A stretch of DNA of 64,000 bases from Actinobacteria bacterium IMCC25003 (GCA_002284855.1 CP015603.1:868001-932000); one strand, 5' to 3'; shown: positions 1-8,683, counted from the first letter of the stretch. Translations and numbers: made by a program. Notes: a model not told the origin generated them from the letters alone.

Positions 1-27
1 GTGGGGGTCTTTCTACTTACTATCTTT

Positions 28-1464
28 TTAGCCAACCCATGCGTTGATAGGTGATGTCAGGAAGTAGATCATGAAGAGACCCGATACCAAGAGAAGCAAA
101 GGATGAACATCCTTGCGACGACCTTGCATATAACGGATAACAACGTGAGTTACAAACCCTGCACCAATACCAACTGAGATGTTGTATGTAAATGGCATCA
201 AGATGATTGTGAGGAATGCTGGAATTGCGATTCCGTAATCTTCCCAATCGATTCCCTTAATCTGAGTCATCATCAAGAAACCTACGATGACGAGCGCTGG
301 AGTCGCAGCCTCGTAAGGAATGATTGCAACAAGTGGCGCTAAGAAGGTTGTGAGCAAGAAGCAGACACCTGTGACCACCGAAGCAAGCCCTGTGCGTGCA
401 CCTTCACCAACACCTGCAGCAGATTCGATGTAGCTAGTGTTAGAAGAGATGCTTCCAACACCGCCGCCTACAGCTGCGAGTGAGTCAACGAGGAGAATGC
501 GATCGTTATTAGGAATATTTCCATCACGGTCGATGAGTCCAGCTTCGTGGCCAATTGCTGTAACTGTTCCGACAGTGTCGAAGAAGTCAGAGAGCAAGAG
601 GGTGAATACGAGAAGGATGACTGTGATGAGCGGAACGCGATCGAGTGAACCAAAGAGGTTGAATTGACCGAAGAGACCGAAATCAGGAGTTGCAACGACC
701 TTATCTGGCATCGCTGGAACGTTAAGTCCCCAACCCTTTGGGTTTACCTTGCCAGTTGCGCCGTCGAAGTTAGGGCCGATCTTCAAAGTTGTTTCAATGA
801 AAACTGCCACAGCTGTCGCTGAAACAATACCGATAAGAATTGCACCTTTGACCTTCTTGACCATCAAACCAATTGTGAGGAAGAGTCCGAGAGCAAAGAC
901 GATGATCGGCCAACCGACGAGAGTTCCGCCATCGCCAAGGGTTACTGGCACTGGACCAGAACCTGTGCGGCGTACGAAACCAGCGTCTACGAGACCGATG
1001 AGCGCGATGAAGAGACCGATACCTACGGAGATTGCAATCTTCAATTGTGCAGGAACTGCCTTGAAGACAGCAGTTCTAAATCCTGTGAGAACTAGAATCG
1101 TGATGATAATTCCTTCAAGAACGATAAGGCCCATTGCATCTGCCCACGTCATCTTTGAAGCGATACCGACAGCTACGAATGTATTGAGGCCGAGGCCTGT
1201 TGCAAGTGCGAGAGGGTAGTTACCAACGAGCCCCATAAGGATTGTCAGTACACCAGCCATCAGCGCAGTCATAGCTGCAACGAGCGCTAGGTTTGGAGCA
1301 TCTCCACCACCGATGAACTTTCCATCTGCATCTTTAGCAAGACCGATGATCAATGGATTGAGGGCGACGATGTAAGCCATCGTAAAGAATGTAACAAGAC
1401 CGCCGCGGACTTCACGTCCGACAGTTGAGCCACGTTCTGATATTTTGAAGAAACTATCAAGCAT
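28..1464 (-). CDS. NCS2-family purine permease (AzgA/PbuG type)
   Basis: A 478-residue polytopic membrane protein, most likely a proton-coupled importer of hypoxanthine, guanine or adenine for salvage. The N-terminus (GGLVTFFTMAYIVALNP, about residues 21-37) is the typical opening of the AzgA branch of NCS2 transporters, and the DFFDTVGT stretch in the middle is the family's substrate-site region. Length fits the family (430-480). It starts at an ATG with a strong AGGAAGG ribosome-binding site 5 nt upstream, which can be masked by the leader structure (1469-1553). apt, which uses adenine, lies 5 kb away on the same strand. The exact base transported cannot be read from sequence alone. Confidence 0.9.
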   Translation of the reverse strand: MLDSFFKISERGSTVGREVRGGLVTFFTMAYIVALNPLIIGLAKDADGKFIGGGDAPNLALVAAMTALMAGVLTILMGLVGNYPLALATGLGLNTFVAVGIASKMTWADAMGLIVLEGIIITILVLTGFRTAVFKAVPAQLKIAISVGIGLFIALIGLVDAGFVRRTGSGPVPVTLGDGGTLVGWPIIVFALGLFLTIGLMVKKVKGAILIGIVSATAVAVFIETTLKIGPNFDGATGKVNPKGWGLNVPAMPDKVVATPDFGLFGQFNLFGSLDRVPLITVILLVFTLLLSDFFDTVGTVTAIGHEAGLIDRDGNIPNNDRILLVDSLAAVGGGVGSISSNTSYIESAAGVGEGARTGLASVVTGVCFLLTTFLAPLVAIIPYEAATPALVIVGFLMMTQIKGIDWEDYGIAIPAFLTIILMPFTYNISVGIGAGFVTHVVIRYMQGRRKDVHPLLLLVSGLFMIYFLTSPINAWVG

Positions 1465-1468
1465 GACG

Positions 1469-1553
1469 AACCTTCCTGATTTTGGTAACGGGGGTGTTTG
1501 CGACCCCGTGTGAAATGACGGCTCACAGACCGAGGGAAGATACGAGGAAGGTT
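1469..1553 (-). promoter_or_regulatory. Structured leader that can mask the permease ribosome-binding site
   Basis: The permease leader contains a perfect 9-bp inverted repeat: AACCTTCCT at 1545-1553 and AGGAAGGTT at 1469-1477 (minus strand). The 3' arm is the ribosome-binding site itself. The enclosed 67 nt can form two further hairpins, TGTGA/TCACA and ACGGGG/CCCCGT, giving a three-way-junction shape. It does not match the conserved junction of the purine riboswitch as I know it. A translational switch is an inference. Confidence 0.5.
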
Positions 1554-1567
1554 AGTTGAAGCCCTGG

Positions 1568-2236
1568 CTACCGATGGGTCAGACGCGCGACAATGCCGAG
1601 GAAAATGGCGACAGATTGGCCAATCAGCAGCGCAAATAGGGCAGTTCCGATGCCAACGCGACCGCCCATGAGCCAGCCAATCGTGAGAACTACGACCTCT
1701 ATTCCCATGCGAACTCGGCCAACTCGGATTCCGGTCTTAAAGTGAATTCCGGTCATGGCTCCATCGCGAGGACCAGGTCCAAGTCCGCAGGTGATGTAGA
1801 GGGCTGAGCCCAGACCCACGAGAGTGATTCCCACCAGGGAGAAGATGATTCCAGAAAGAGTACTGCTCTGTTTGGGGAAGATGTGTGTACCTATCTCAAT
1901 AAAGGTCGCAATAAGGACGATATTGGAGAGCGTTCCGAAACCGGGTCTTTCATTGAGTGGAATCCAAATAAGAAGCACGAAGATGCTGATAACAAAAGTT
2001 GCCCAGCCAATACTCAAACCTGTCTTATAGGTAAGGCCTTGAGAGAAAACGGTCCAGGGCGCATTTCCGACATCTCCTTGAACGAGAAGGGAATCACCTA
2101 AGCCGAATATTGCCAATCCAAAGAAGAGAATAGCTACGCGCGAAGGAGAGAGTTGCCATCGATGATCTGCGCGCCACGGTGTGATTGGAACAGTCTTGTG
2201 AGGCTTGAAGAAATTCGCGACTCCAGACAAATTCAT
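1568..2236 (-). CDS. YczE/YyaS-like integral membrane protein
   Basis: A 222-residue hydrophobic protein resembling the YczE/YitT-type membrane family, with about five or six membrane segments and the Gly-rich stretch ITCGLGPGPRDGAM around residues 147-160 that recurs in that family. No substrate or reaction is established; some relatives sit beside biosynthetic or sulfur-related regulators. The start ATG is 8 nt from a TATAGA -10-like box shared with the divergent DUF554 gene, so the mRNA probably has little or no leader. There is a 103-nt gap to the downstream permease, which has its own leader. Function unknown. Confidence 0.75.
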   Translation of the reverse strand: MNLSGVANFFKPHKTVPITPWRADHRWQLSPSRVAILFFGLAIFGLGDSLLVQGDVGNAPWTVFSQGLTYKTGLSIGWATFVISIFVLLIWIPLNERPGFGTLSNIVLIATFIEIGTHIFPKQSSTLSGIIFSLVGITLVGLGSALYITCGLGPGPRDGAMTGIHFKTGIRVGRVRMGIEVVVLTIGWLMGGRVGIGTALFALLIGQSVAIFLGIVARLTHR

Positions 2237-2244
2237 TGGGGGAG

Positions 2245-2252
2245 TCTATAGT
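2245..2252. promoter_or_regulatory. Shared divergent -10 element (TCTATAGT)
   Basis: The two divergent genes are 22 bp apart. On the plus strand TATAGT (2247-2252) is 6 nt from ATG 2259. On the minus strand TATAGA (2250-2245) is 8 nt from ATG 2236. The two -10 hexamers overlap over four bases, so one melted region could serve both near-leaderless genes. A CAGACA -35-like hexamer lies 17 nt upstream on the plus strand. Confidence 0.5.
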
Positions 2253-2258
2253 TAAACA

Positions 2259-2993
2259 ATGTTCGTAGGTGCCGGCACTCTTGTTAATGTTATTGGAATC
2301 CTTGCAGGCTCTTCACTAGGAATAGCCGCAGGTGCGCGCCTCACAAAGAAATCACAGAGCCTTATCACTGATGTACTGGGCTTAATAACTGCCCTTGGTG
2401 CAGCATCAGCACTCTCACCCCTCTGGTCTCCAATTTTTGAGAGTTCACTTCCACAAGGTTCAACGCTTCTTGTGATTCTCGCTTCCATGTTGCTGGGTGG
2501 ATTACTTGGGTCTGCTCTTTCACTTGAGACCCGACTTGACTCTTTCGGTGAAAATTTACGGAGACGATTTAGAGCCTCACAAGAGAGCCCCTTTGTCGAA
2601 GGCTTTGTCTCGGCTTCTCTTCTCTTTGTGATTGGACCTTTAGCGATTCTTGGCAGCGTCAGCGATGGAATGTCCCAAGGAATCGATCAACTGATATTGA
2701 AATCATCTCTTGACTTTTTTGCAGCTATGGCCTTTGCCTCAACTCTCGGTTGGGGAGTAGCTGCATCTGCAATCCCTGTTGCCATCTACCAAGGCGCCTG
2801 GACGATACTAGGACTGGCGATTGGCTCGGTTTTATCGCAATATCAAATAGATGCAATGACTATCTCTGGTGGGCTTATGCTCGTTGGAATTGCCCTACGA
2901 CTCCTTGATATCAAGAAGATCGCAGTGGCAAACCTACTTCCAGCACTTGTTCTTGCGCCGCTACTTGCAACGCTCCTTCACCAATTTAGATAG
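2259..2993 (+). CDS. DUF554 family membrane protein (YqgA/YdfK-like)
   Basis: A 244-residue membrane protein that opens with GAGTLVNVIGILAGSSLG, the characteristic start of the DUF554 family, followed by about six or seven membrane segments rich in Gly and Ala. Members are called putative transporters but no substrate is established. It starts at ATG 2259 directly behind a TATAGT box, so it is probably translated from a leaderless transcript. Its last 8 nt overlap the end of the convergent alcohol dehydrogenase gene. Family assignment is firm; function is unknown. Confidence 0.85.
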   Translation: MFVGAGTLVNVIGILAGSSLGIAAGARLTKKSQSLITDVLGLITALGAASALSPLWSPIFESSLPQGSTLLVILASMLLGGLLGSALSLETRLDSFGENLRRRFRASQESPFVEGFVSASLLFVIGPLAILGSVSDGMSQGIDQLILKSSLDFFAAMAFASTLGWGVAASAIPVAIYQGAWTILGLAIGSVLSQYQIDAMTISGGLMLVGIALRLLDIKKIAVANLLPALVLAPLLATLLHQFR

Positions 2994-4026
2994 TCGATGC
3001 GTCGATCACAAAGCGGTATTTCACATCGCTTGCGACAGTACGTTCATACGCTTCATTGATGTAGTCGGCCTTAATAACTTCTACATCGCTCACGATTGAT
3101 TTTTCGCCACAGAAATTGAGCATCTCCTGGAGTTCAGGGATTCCACCAATCATGGAACCGGCGATGGCACGTCGGCCGTTGAGCAGAGTTCCCACATGCA
3201 CCGCATAAGGCTTTCCGGGAAGACCAATTACAACGAGCGTTCCATCGAGCTTCAAGAGCTGGAGGTAATTATCGATATTGATCTCAGCGCTGACGGTATT
3301 CAGGATGACGTCAAACTGCTTAGCATTTTCCTTAAATATCGATTCATCATTTGTTGCAATAAAGTGATGAGCTCCCATGGCAAGTGCATCGTCCTTCTTC
3401 TGAGGCGAATGTGAAAGAACTGTTACATCCGCGCCCATTGCTACAGCAAATTTCACACCCATATGTCCCAAGCCACCGAGCCCCATAACGGCAACTTTCT
3501 TGCCAGGGCCTACGCTCCAATGCTTTATAGGCGAGTAGAGAGTGATGCCAGCACAGAGAAGTGGGGCAACTCCTTCAAGTGGGAGATTCTCGGGGATATG
3601 CACTGCATAATCCTCATTGATGACGAAGTAATTTGAATATCCGCCCATTGCAACTGTCTTACCGTCGCGTTCGAGTTGGTTATAGGTTCCCGTCATGCCC
3701 TCGAGACAGTATTGCTGCAACCCTTGAACGCAGTTTTCGCAGGTACGGCAAGAGTCTACAAATACACCGACACCGATTTTGTCCCCGACCTTAAATTTGC
3801 TTACTGCGGAACCAATTGCTGTCACAGTTCCTGCAATTTCATGGCCAGGGACCATTGGAAATATTGCAGGGCCCCATTCTTCACGTGCTTGGTGAATATC
3901 GCTGTGACAGATTCCTGCATAGGCGATATCGAGAGCGACGTCATGTGCCCCGACTTCTCGACGATCGAACTCGTATGGAACGAGTGGCTTACGAGCTTCC
4001 ATAACGGCATATGAGCGTGTATTCAT
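2986..4026 (-). CDS. Zinc-dependent NAD(P) alcohol dehydrogenase (CAD/YahK branch)
   Basis: A 346-residue medium-chain dehydrogenase. The catalytic zinc site is visible as C40-H41 and the G-H-E at 61-63. The structural zinc lobe is the cysteine set C93, C96, C99 and C107. The dinucleotide-binding GLGGLGHMG lies near residue 177. The GICHSD motif and overall pattern place it with the cinnamyl-alcohol/aldehyde reductase branch (YahK, AdhC-like), usually NADPH-dependent reducers of a broad set of aldehydes. It is complete and likely cytosolic. The upstream gap to thymidine kinase is only 51 nt. The physiological substrate cannot be inferred. Confidence 0.9.
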   Translation of the reverse strand: MNTRSYAVMEARKPLVPYEFDRREVGAHDVALDIAYAGICHSDIHQAREEWGPAIFPMVPGHEIAGTVTAIGSAVSKFKVGDKIGVGVFVDSCRTCENCVQGLQQYCLEGMTGTYNQLERDGKTVAMGGYSNYFVINEDYAVHIPENLPLEGVAPLLCAGITLYSPIKHWSVGPGKKVAVMGLGGLGHMGVKFAVAMGADVTVLSHSPQKKDDALAMGAHHFIATNDESIFKENAKQFDVILNTVSAEINIDNYLQLLKLDGTLVVIGLPGKPYAVHVGTLLNGRRAIAGSMIGGIPELQEMLNFCGEKSIVSDVEVIKADYINEAYERTVASDVKYRFVIDASTI

Positions 4027-4077
4027 GGTTCGACCTATCTATGTCAGGGGTTGGATCTTGGTGGGCGGTTTAGAGAA

Positions 4078-4722
4078 TTATTGATTGAAAGGAAGAGGGT
4101 CGCCACTTATATGGCCGGCTCGTGAAGCTCGTGCAGTAACTCGACGCATATGGTGGCGGCGACAAAGGACTTCGTAGGCAACCTCATCACTCTTTCCGAC
4201 ATCGCCCACAACAACCTGCTCGCCTTCAGTCACCATGACACCGTTAATAGTTCGAGCGTTATGGGTAGCGCGAGAGCCACACCAGCAGAGAGCCTCTACC
4301 TGAAGAGTATTCACTCTGTCGGCAAGTTCTACGAGTCGTGCGGATCCTGGAAAGAGCTTGGTACGGAAATCGGCAAGGATTCCAAAGGCATAGACATCGA
4401 TTCCAAGACCATCGACAATCTTGGCAAGTCCATCAATTTGGTCGGGTTGATAGAACTGAGCTTCATCGCAGATGATGTAATCGATGCGATCGCCCATAGA
4501 TAAGTGCTCTACGACAAATTTGTGGATATCAAGATCTGGTTCAACCTCTATCGCCTCTGATTGAAGGCCCAAACGAGAACTAATGACGCCAGATCCGGCG
4601 CGGTCTTTATTGGTGAAGATCAGTCCAGAGCGTCCGCGGCTCTTATGGTTATGGGCAGTCTGCAATGCGAGAGTGGATTTTCCACTATCCATTGTTCCGC
4701 AGTAGTACACCAATTCAGCCAC
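4078..4722 (-). CDS. tdk: Thymidine kinase (type II)
   Basis: Phosphorylates thymidine (and deoxyuridine) with ATP in the dTTP salvage pathway. The 214-residue protein has the P-loop GTMDSGKST at residues 9-17, the DEAQF motif near residue 86, and the zinc-binding lasso with CWCG and a later C-R-R-H-H group. All these are standard for the homotetrameric type II enzymes, and length is normal. The start is GTG 4722 with an AGGA ribosome-binding site about 10 nt upstream. Downstream lies the alcohol dehydrogenase on the same strand; upstream the acyltransferase ends 33 nt away. Confidence 0.95.
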   Translation of the reverse strand: MAELVYYCGTMDSGKSTLALQTAHNHKSRGRSGLIFTNKDRAGSGVISSRLGLQSEAIEVEPDLDIHKFVVEHLSMGDRIDYIICDEAQFYQPDQIDGLAKIVDGLGIDVYAFGILADFRTKLFPGSARLVELADRVNTLQVEALCWCGSRATHNARTINGVMVTEGEQVVVGDVGKSDEVAYEVLCRRHHMRRVTARASRAGHISGDPLPFNQ

Positions 4723-4755
4723 GGCGGCATCCTGCCACTAATCTCATAGTTCTGC

Positions 4756-6612
4756 TCATTTCGGTTGAGAGAAGACGCCGAGTTGATTGAGGGCTGCTTC
4801 TAACTGCGGCGAAAGAGCCCGCGCCATTGCTACCGAAAGGTGCGATGAATCTCGATAGGTGACAAGACCATCGATGACCCCAGGGCAATTCCGATCGCAT
4901 AACCATGGCGTCGGATTAATCCTCTGATAACCGGGAGCAAAGATCGGAGTTGAACGTTCAGAGCCATTGCATCGGTCGAGATTTCCCGCAGCGATACAAC
5001 TTGGAATATCACGGTTTGGATGAGGAGTATCGGAGATATAGATGATGTGCTGTGAGCTGCCTTGTAAAGATTTATAGGTCTTAACTTCACCTTCGCGCCA
5101 CCATGATTCGCGACTGGAATATTGCGATGGAACCTCGAAATGTTGGAAACCGCTGACTAGAACTGCATCAGGATTGATTTTCTTGATTCGATTAAATGCG
5201 TACTCTCGCCAGGCAAAGCAATCCTTATTCTTATATTCGCCCGTATCAACTTTGGTAACGGCAGGCCCTGGACAGGCAGATTTTGTCAGCGAGATGAGTT
5301 CGAATCCCTTCTCGTGAGCTAACTTCTCAAGAGTTGGAAACCATTGTGCTGCATGTGAATCACCGAAGAGAACGATCTTGCGCTTGGCACCGCGCAGACC
5401 ATAGGTGCAGTCGGGGGAGGATGTCTCGCCATTGTTTACGTGGCAACCATCGTCGTACACCACAGGCTTCTTCATGATCTCTGTCAGTGAGTACTTACTT
5501 CCATCTGCGAGAGTGACAACATCAGAGTGTGAGGAGTTGATAGCAAGTCCTATAGAAAGTGAAATCGCTGTTGCGATGACGCCTCCACGGATAACCGTTT
5601 TCGCAGGTAGTTGCGCGTGACGGAGTGGCTCCTCTATAAAACGATGTGTGAGATCTGCGAAAATGAGTGTTGCGATAACACAGATCAACTTCTCATAGAT
5701 ATGAAGCCCTCTGCCCAAGTAGACAGCCGGAATAACGAGAAGAGGCCAATGCCATAGATAGAGTGGGTAAGAAATCTCTCCAAGCCATTGGCTGATGCGG
5801 TGAGTACCAATTTGATTGAGGATTTTCGGCCAGGAATGTACGGCAGCGAGTGAAATCGCAGTAGCGAAAACGGGGACAAGAGCAGCTGTTCCTGGGAACG
5901 GCGTACTGTCTCGGAAGATGAAAGTTCCATAGATAAATAGCCCGAGCGCAATCCAGAGATAATTTTGTGAGAAATTAATTCGAGCAGGGATGTAGAGGAG
6001 TAGCGCGCCCACTCCCAGTTCCCACGCACGTGTAGGGAGTGAGTAGAAAGCCCAGATCGGCTCCACAGAAGTTTGGTAGAGACTGAAGAGGAATGAAGCT
6101 ATGGAGATTGCAACAACACCTTGTCCAACGCGCCTTCTTCCACCTTTCTTGTAGAGAGCAAGAATGATGAATGGCCAGAAGAGATAGAACTGCTCTTCTA
6201 CTGCAAGCGACCAGTAATGGATAACAACGGGTGGAATGGCGCTTAAGTTCTGGTAATCCATCTGCCAGAACGCAAAGAGATAGTTTGAAATATAGATTCC
6301 AGCAGCAGCGATATCTTTTCCAAGATCTGCGCGCATGGTGGTGGGATAGTGGTACCACGCAGTGATTGCTGTTATGAAGAGAACGAAGAATGAAGTGGGA
6401 AGAAGGCGTTTGACTCGCCTGAGGTAGAAGTCGCGAAGTCCTAGCCTTCCGGTTCTATCGAGTTCACGGAGTAACAAGCCGGTGATGAGATATCCGGAGA
6501 TTACATAGAAGATATCAACGCCGATATACCCACCCGACGTTATTCCTGCGTGGTAGATAACCACCAATATTGCAGCAAAAGCACGAAGAGCCTGAATCTG
6601 AGGGATGCGCAC
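4756..6612 (-). CDS. OafA/YrhL-type membrane O-acyltransferase with C-terminal SGNH domain
   Basis: A 618-residue two-domain protein. Residues 1 to about 350 form an acyltransferase-3 membrane domain, with the QALRAFAAILVVIYHAG opening carrying the family's conserved histidine and about ten hydrophobic segments. Residues from about 400 on form an SGNH hydrolase-like domain: the FGDSHAAQW block holds the serine nucleophile, and DSSHLS near the C-terminus supplies the Asp-His pair. Such fusions O-acetylate cell-surface polysaccharides or peptidoglycan, passing acetyl groups across the membrane. The GTG start shares its G with the apt TAG stop, so the two are translationally coupled. No polysaccharide locus is nearby, so the acceptor is unknown. 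Confidence 0.88.
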   Translation of the reverse strand: MRIPQIQALRAFAAILVVIYHAGITSGGYIGVDIFYVISGYLITGLLLRELDRTGRLGLRDFYLRRVKRLLPTSFFVLFITAITAWYHYPTTMRADLGKDIAAAGIYISNYLFAFWQMDYQNLSAIPPVVIHYWSLAVEEQFYLFWPFIILALYKKGGRRRVGQGVVAISIASFLFSLYQTSVEPIWAFYSLPTRAWELGVGALLLYIPARINFSQNYLWIALGLFIYGTFIFRDSTPFPGTAALVPVFATAISLAAVHSWPKILNQIGTHRISQWLGEISYPLYLWHWPLLVIPAVYLGRGLHIYEKLICVIATLIFADLTHRFIEEPLRHAQLPAKTVIRGGVIATAISLSIGLAINSSHSDVVTLADGSKYSLTEIMKKPVVYDDGCHVNNGETSSPDCTYGLRGAKRKIVLFGDSHAAQWFPTLEKLAHEKGFELISLTKSACPGPAVTKVDTGEYKNKDCFAWREYAFNRIKKINPDAVLVSGFQHFEVPSQYSSRESWWREGEVKTYKSLQGSSQHIIYISDTPHPNRDIPSCIAAGNLDRCNGSERSTPIFAPGYQRINPTPWLCDRNCPGVIDGLVTYRDSSHLSVAMARALSPQLEAALNQLGVFSQPK

Positions 6613-7139
6613 TAAATTGTTACCAGTGCATGAAGCGGGATCTGAGGGGTTCTATCTGCAATTCTCTGTCGACCTTCCAGCGATGCAATCTCCAGAAGGA
6701 CAACGATGCCAGTCACTTCACCACCAGCATCGGCTACGAGCGCTATCGCGGCTTCGAGAGTTCCACCTGTTGCCAGAACATCGTCAATGAGTGTGACTCG
6801 CGTGCCGGGTTTGAGAGCATCACGATGGATTTCTAGCTCATCAATTCCATATTCAAGGCCGTAAGAACGTGAAAAAGTTTCAGCGGGAAGTTTGCCCTTC
6901 TTGCGAAGTGGAACAAATCCAATCTTCTTCTTTACGGCAAGAGCGCTTGCGAGAATGAAACCACGAGCTTCAATGCCAACGGCAATCTCTGAGAGAGGGT
7001 CGAAGGATGCAATTTCCGTGATGATGCGATCAAAGGCTTGTGCATCTGCGAGCAGTGGTGTGATGTCCTGAAAGAGTATGCCTGGCTTTGGGTAATCAGG
7101 AATGGGGCGTATCAAAGAGAGCGCGCGACCTAAATCCAT
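6612..7139 (-). CDS. apt: Adenine phosphoribosyltransferase
   Basis: Salvages adenine to AMP using PRPP. The protein opens with the family pattern IRPIPDYPKPGILFQDITPL. It carries the PRPP-binding loop VTLIDDVLATGGTL and the EARGF motif that positions the base. With ATG 7139 it has 175 residues, normal for the family; an in-frame TTG at 7151 would add four residues. tRNA-Leu ends only 24 nt upstream on the same strand, so apt is probably co-transcribed with the tRNA and then with the acyltransferase downstream. The purine permease nearby fits a salvage role. Confidence 0.93.
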   Translation of the reverse strand: MDLGRALSLIRPIPDYPKPGILFQDITPLLADAQAFDRIITEIASFDPLSEIAVGIEARGFILASALAVKKKIGFVPLRKKGKLPAETFSRSYGLEYGIDELEIHRDALKPGTRVTLIDDVLATGGTLEAAIALVADAGGEVTGIVVLLEIASLEGRQRIADRTPQIPLHALVTI

Positions 7140-7163
7140 TGCTGTATCCAACCACCGTAACTG

Positions 7164-7247
7164 TGTCCGAACGGGGACTTGAACCCCGAATCCCTTGCGA
7201 GAACTAGCACCTCAAGCTAGCGCGTCTGCCAATTCCGCCACCCGGAC
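7164..7247 (-). tRNA. tRNA-Leu (anticodon GAG)
   Basis: An 84-nt class II tRNA folds on the minus strand. The acceptor stem GTCCGGG pairs with TTCGGAC, with discriminator A. The D-arm is followed by anticodon stem CTAGC/GCTAG with loop TTGAGGT (anticodon GAG). Then come a variable arm with CTCGCAAGG and a T-arm CGGGG-TTCAAGT-CCCCG. The 3' CCA is not encoded. It reads CUU/CUC leucine codons. Confidence 0.96.
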
Positions 7248-7387
7248 GAGTAACCCGTTCGCTCAAGAATTTAATCCTAGGCGTTCGAGCCGAAATAACT
7301 GGGTAACTATATCTAGCCGTGCCTTCTCACGCAAAAGTGAGCCGAGCCATACAACCCAGGAAGAGGGAAACGAGGCAGAATAAGGAT

Positions 7388-8683
7388 ATGACTCTCGAAG
7401 AAGAAGTTGTAAAGATTTGCCAGGATCTCATCCGCATCCCATCAGTCAATTTTGGTGAAGGTAAGGGCGATGAAAAGGCTGTCGCCGAGTATGTAGTTGC
7501 ATCACTCGCTGAGGTAGGAATCTCTGCAACCATCTATGAGTCCGCTCCAAATCGCTGCAACGTAATAGCAAATATTGAAGGCTCTGATACATCACGTCCA
7601 GGTCTGGTTGTTCATGGACATATAGACGTAGTCCCTGCAAATGCTGCAGATTGGTCTGTCGATCCATTCGCCGCCGAAATTCGCGACGGAATGATCTGGG
7701 GCAGAGGCGCTGTCGATATGAAAAATGTCGACGCAATGATTCTTGCAATAGTTCGAAAATGGGCTCGCACTGGTTATAAACCACCGCGCAATATCGTTCT
7801 TGCATTCTTTGCGGATGAAGAAGCCGGTATGACTTTTGGATCTCGCTGGATGGCAGCCCAACACCCTGAAGTCTTCGCCGGATGTACTGAAGCTATCTCT
7901 GAAGTAGGCGGCTTCTCAGTAACAGTTGGAGATGGAAAGCGTCTCTACTTTGTAGAGGCTGCCCAAAAGGGAATTCATTGGATGAGGCTGACAGCGGCTG
8001 GTCGCGCCGGTCATGGTTCGATGATGAACGATGAAAATGCTCTTACTGCTCTGTCGGATGCAGTTGCGAAGATCGGTAAATTCAGTTGGCCTCAACGATA
8101 TACAGAGACGGTAAAGATTCTCTTTAAAAAGATAGCTCAAGCAACAGGCAAGCCGTATGACGAAAGCGATTTACGTCCTCTTCTCAAAGAGATCGGACCT
8201 ACTGCCCGAATGATTGGCGCAACTCTTCAAAATACGGCGAATCCAACGATGTTGGAGGCTGGTTACAAGGCCAATGTCATTCCGGGATCTGCAAGTGCAG
8301 TGATTGATGGACGTTTCTTGCCGGGTTATGAAGATGAACTCAACGAGACCATTCGCTCAATCATCGGTCCCGATATCACCATCGAAACGGTATCGCGAGA
8401 TATTGCACTTGAAGTTAATTTTGAAGGCGATCTCGTAGATGCAATGTGCAACGCGATTACAAAACATGATCCTGAAGGAATTCCCGTTCCCTATCTCATG
8501 AGCGGCGGAACTGATAACAAAGCTCTATCAGAACTCGGAATTGTTGGTTATGGATTTAGTCCACTGCGACTTCCAGCAGATCTCGACTTTATGGCGCTCT
8601 TTCATGGAGTTGATGAGAGAGTCCCAATTTCAGGGCTTGAATTTGGAGTTAACGTCCTGGCCGACTTCTTAGAAAATTGCTGA
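7388..8683 (+). CDS. M20-family metallopeptidase (ArgE/DapE/carboxypeptidase G2-like)
   Basis: A 431-residue zinc-dependent amidohydrolase or peptidase. Metal ligands are recognisable in VHGHIDVVP, WGRGAVDMKN and FADEEAG, with the general-base glutamates in the last motif, and in the C-terminal MSGGTDNKAL histidine/aspartate region. The central insertion used for dimerisation is present. Actinobacterial relatives in this neighbourhood are usually labelled DapE2 or M20/M25/M40 peptidases, and substrate is not predictable from sequence. ATG 7388 is preferred because of the AAGGA upstream and alignment of the family's start. An in-frame ATG at 7319 would add 23 unusual basic residues. Confidence 0.9.
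   Translation: MTLEEEVVKICQDLIRIPSVNFGEGKGDEKAVAEYVVASLAEVGISATIYESAPNRCNVIANIEGSDTSRPGLVVHGHIDVVPANAADWSVDPFAAEIRDGMIWGRGAVDMKNVDAMILAIVRKWARTGYKPPRNIVLAFFADEEAGMTFGSRWMAAQHPEVFAGCTEAISEVGGFSVTVGDGKRLYFVEAAQKGIHWMRLTAAGRAGHGSMMNDENALTALSDAVAKIGKFSWPQRYTETVKILFKKIAQATGKPYDESDLRPLLKEIGPTARMIGATLQNTANPTMLEAGYKANVIPGSASAVIDGRFLPGYEDELNETIRSIIGPDITIETVSRDIALEVNFEGDLVDAMCNAITKHDPEGIPVPYLMSGGTDNKALSELGIVGYGFSPLRLPADLDFMALFHGVDERVPISGLEFGVNVLADFLENC

Noticed and set aside
749-1219. Open frame of 156 codons on the plus strand inside the permease
   Set aside because: It is antisense to a clear NCS2 permease, is Pro/Thr/Arg-rich without domain logic, and has no ribosome-binding site.
1469-1553. Known purine riboswitch for the permease leader
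   Set aside because: The three-stem layout is suggestive but the conserved junction and loop-loop sequences of the purine class are not there.
7164-7247. tRNA-Leu as an integration site of a genomic island
   Set aside because: No integrase, direct repeat of the tRNA 3' end or foreign gene content follows on either side.
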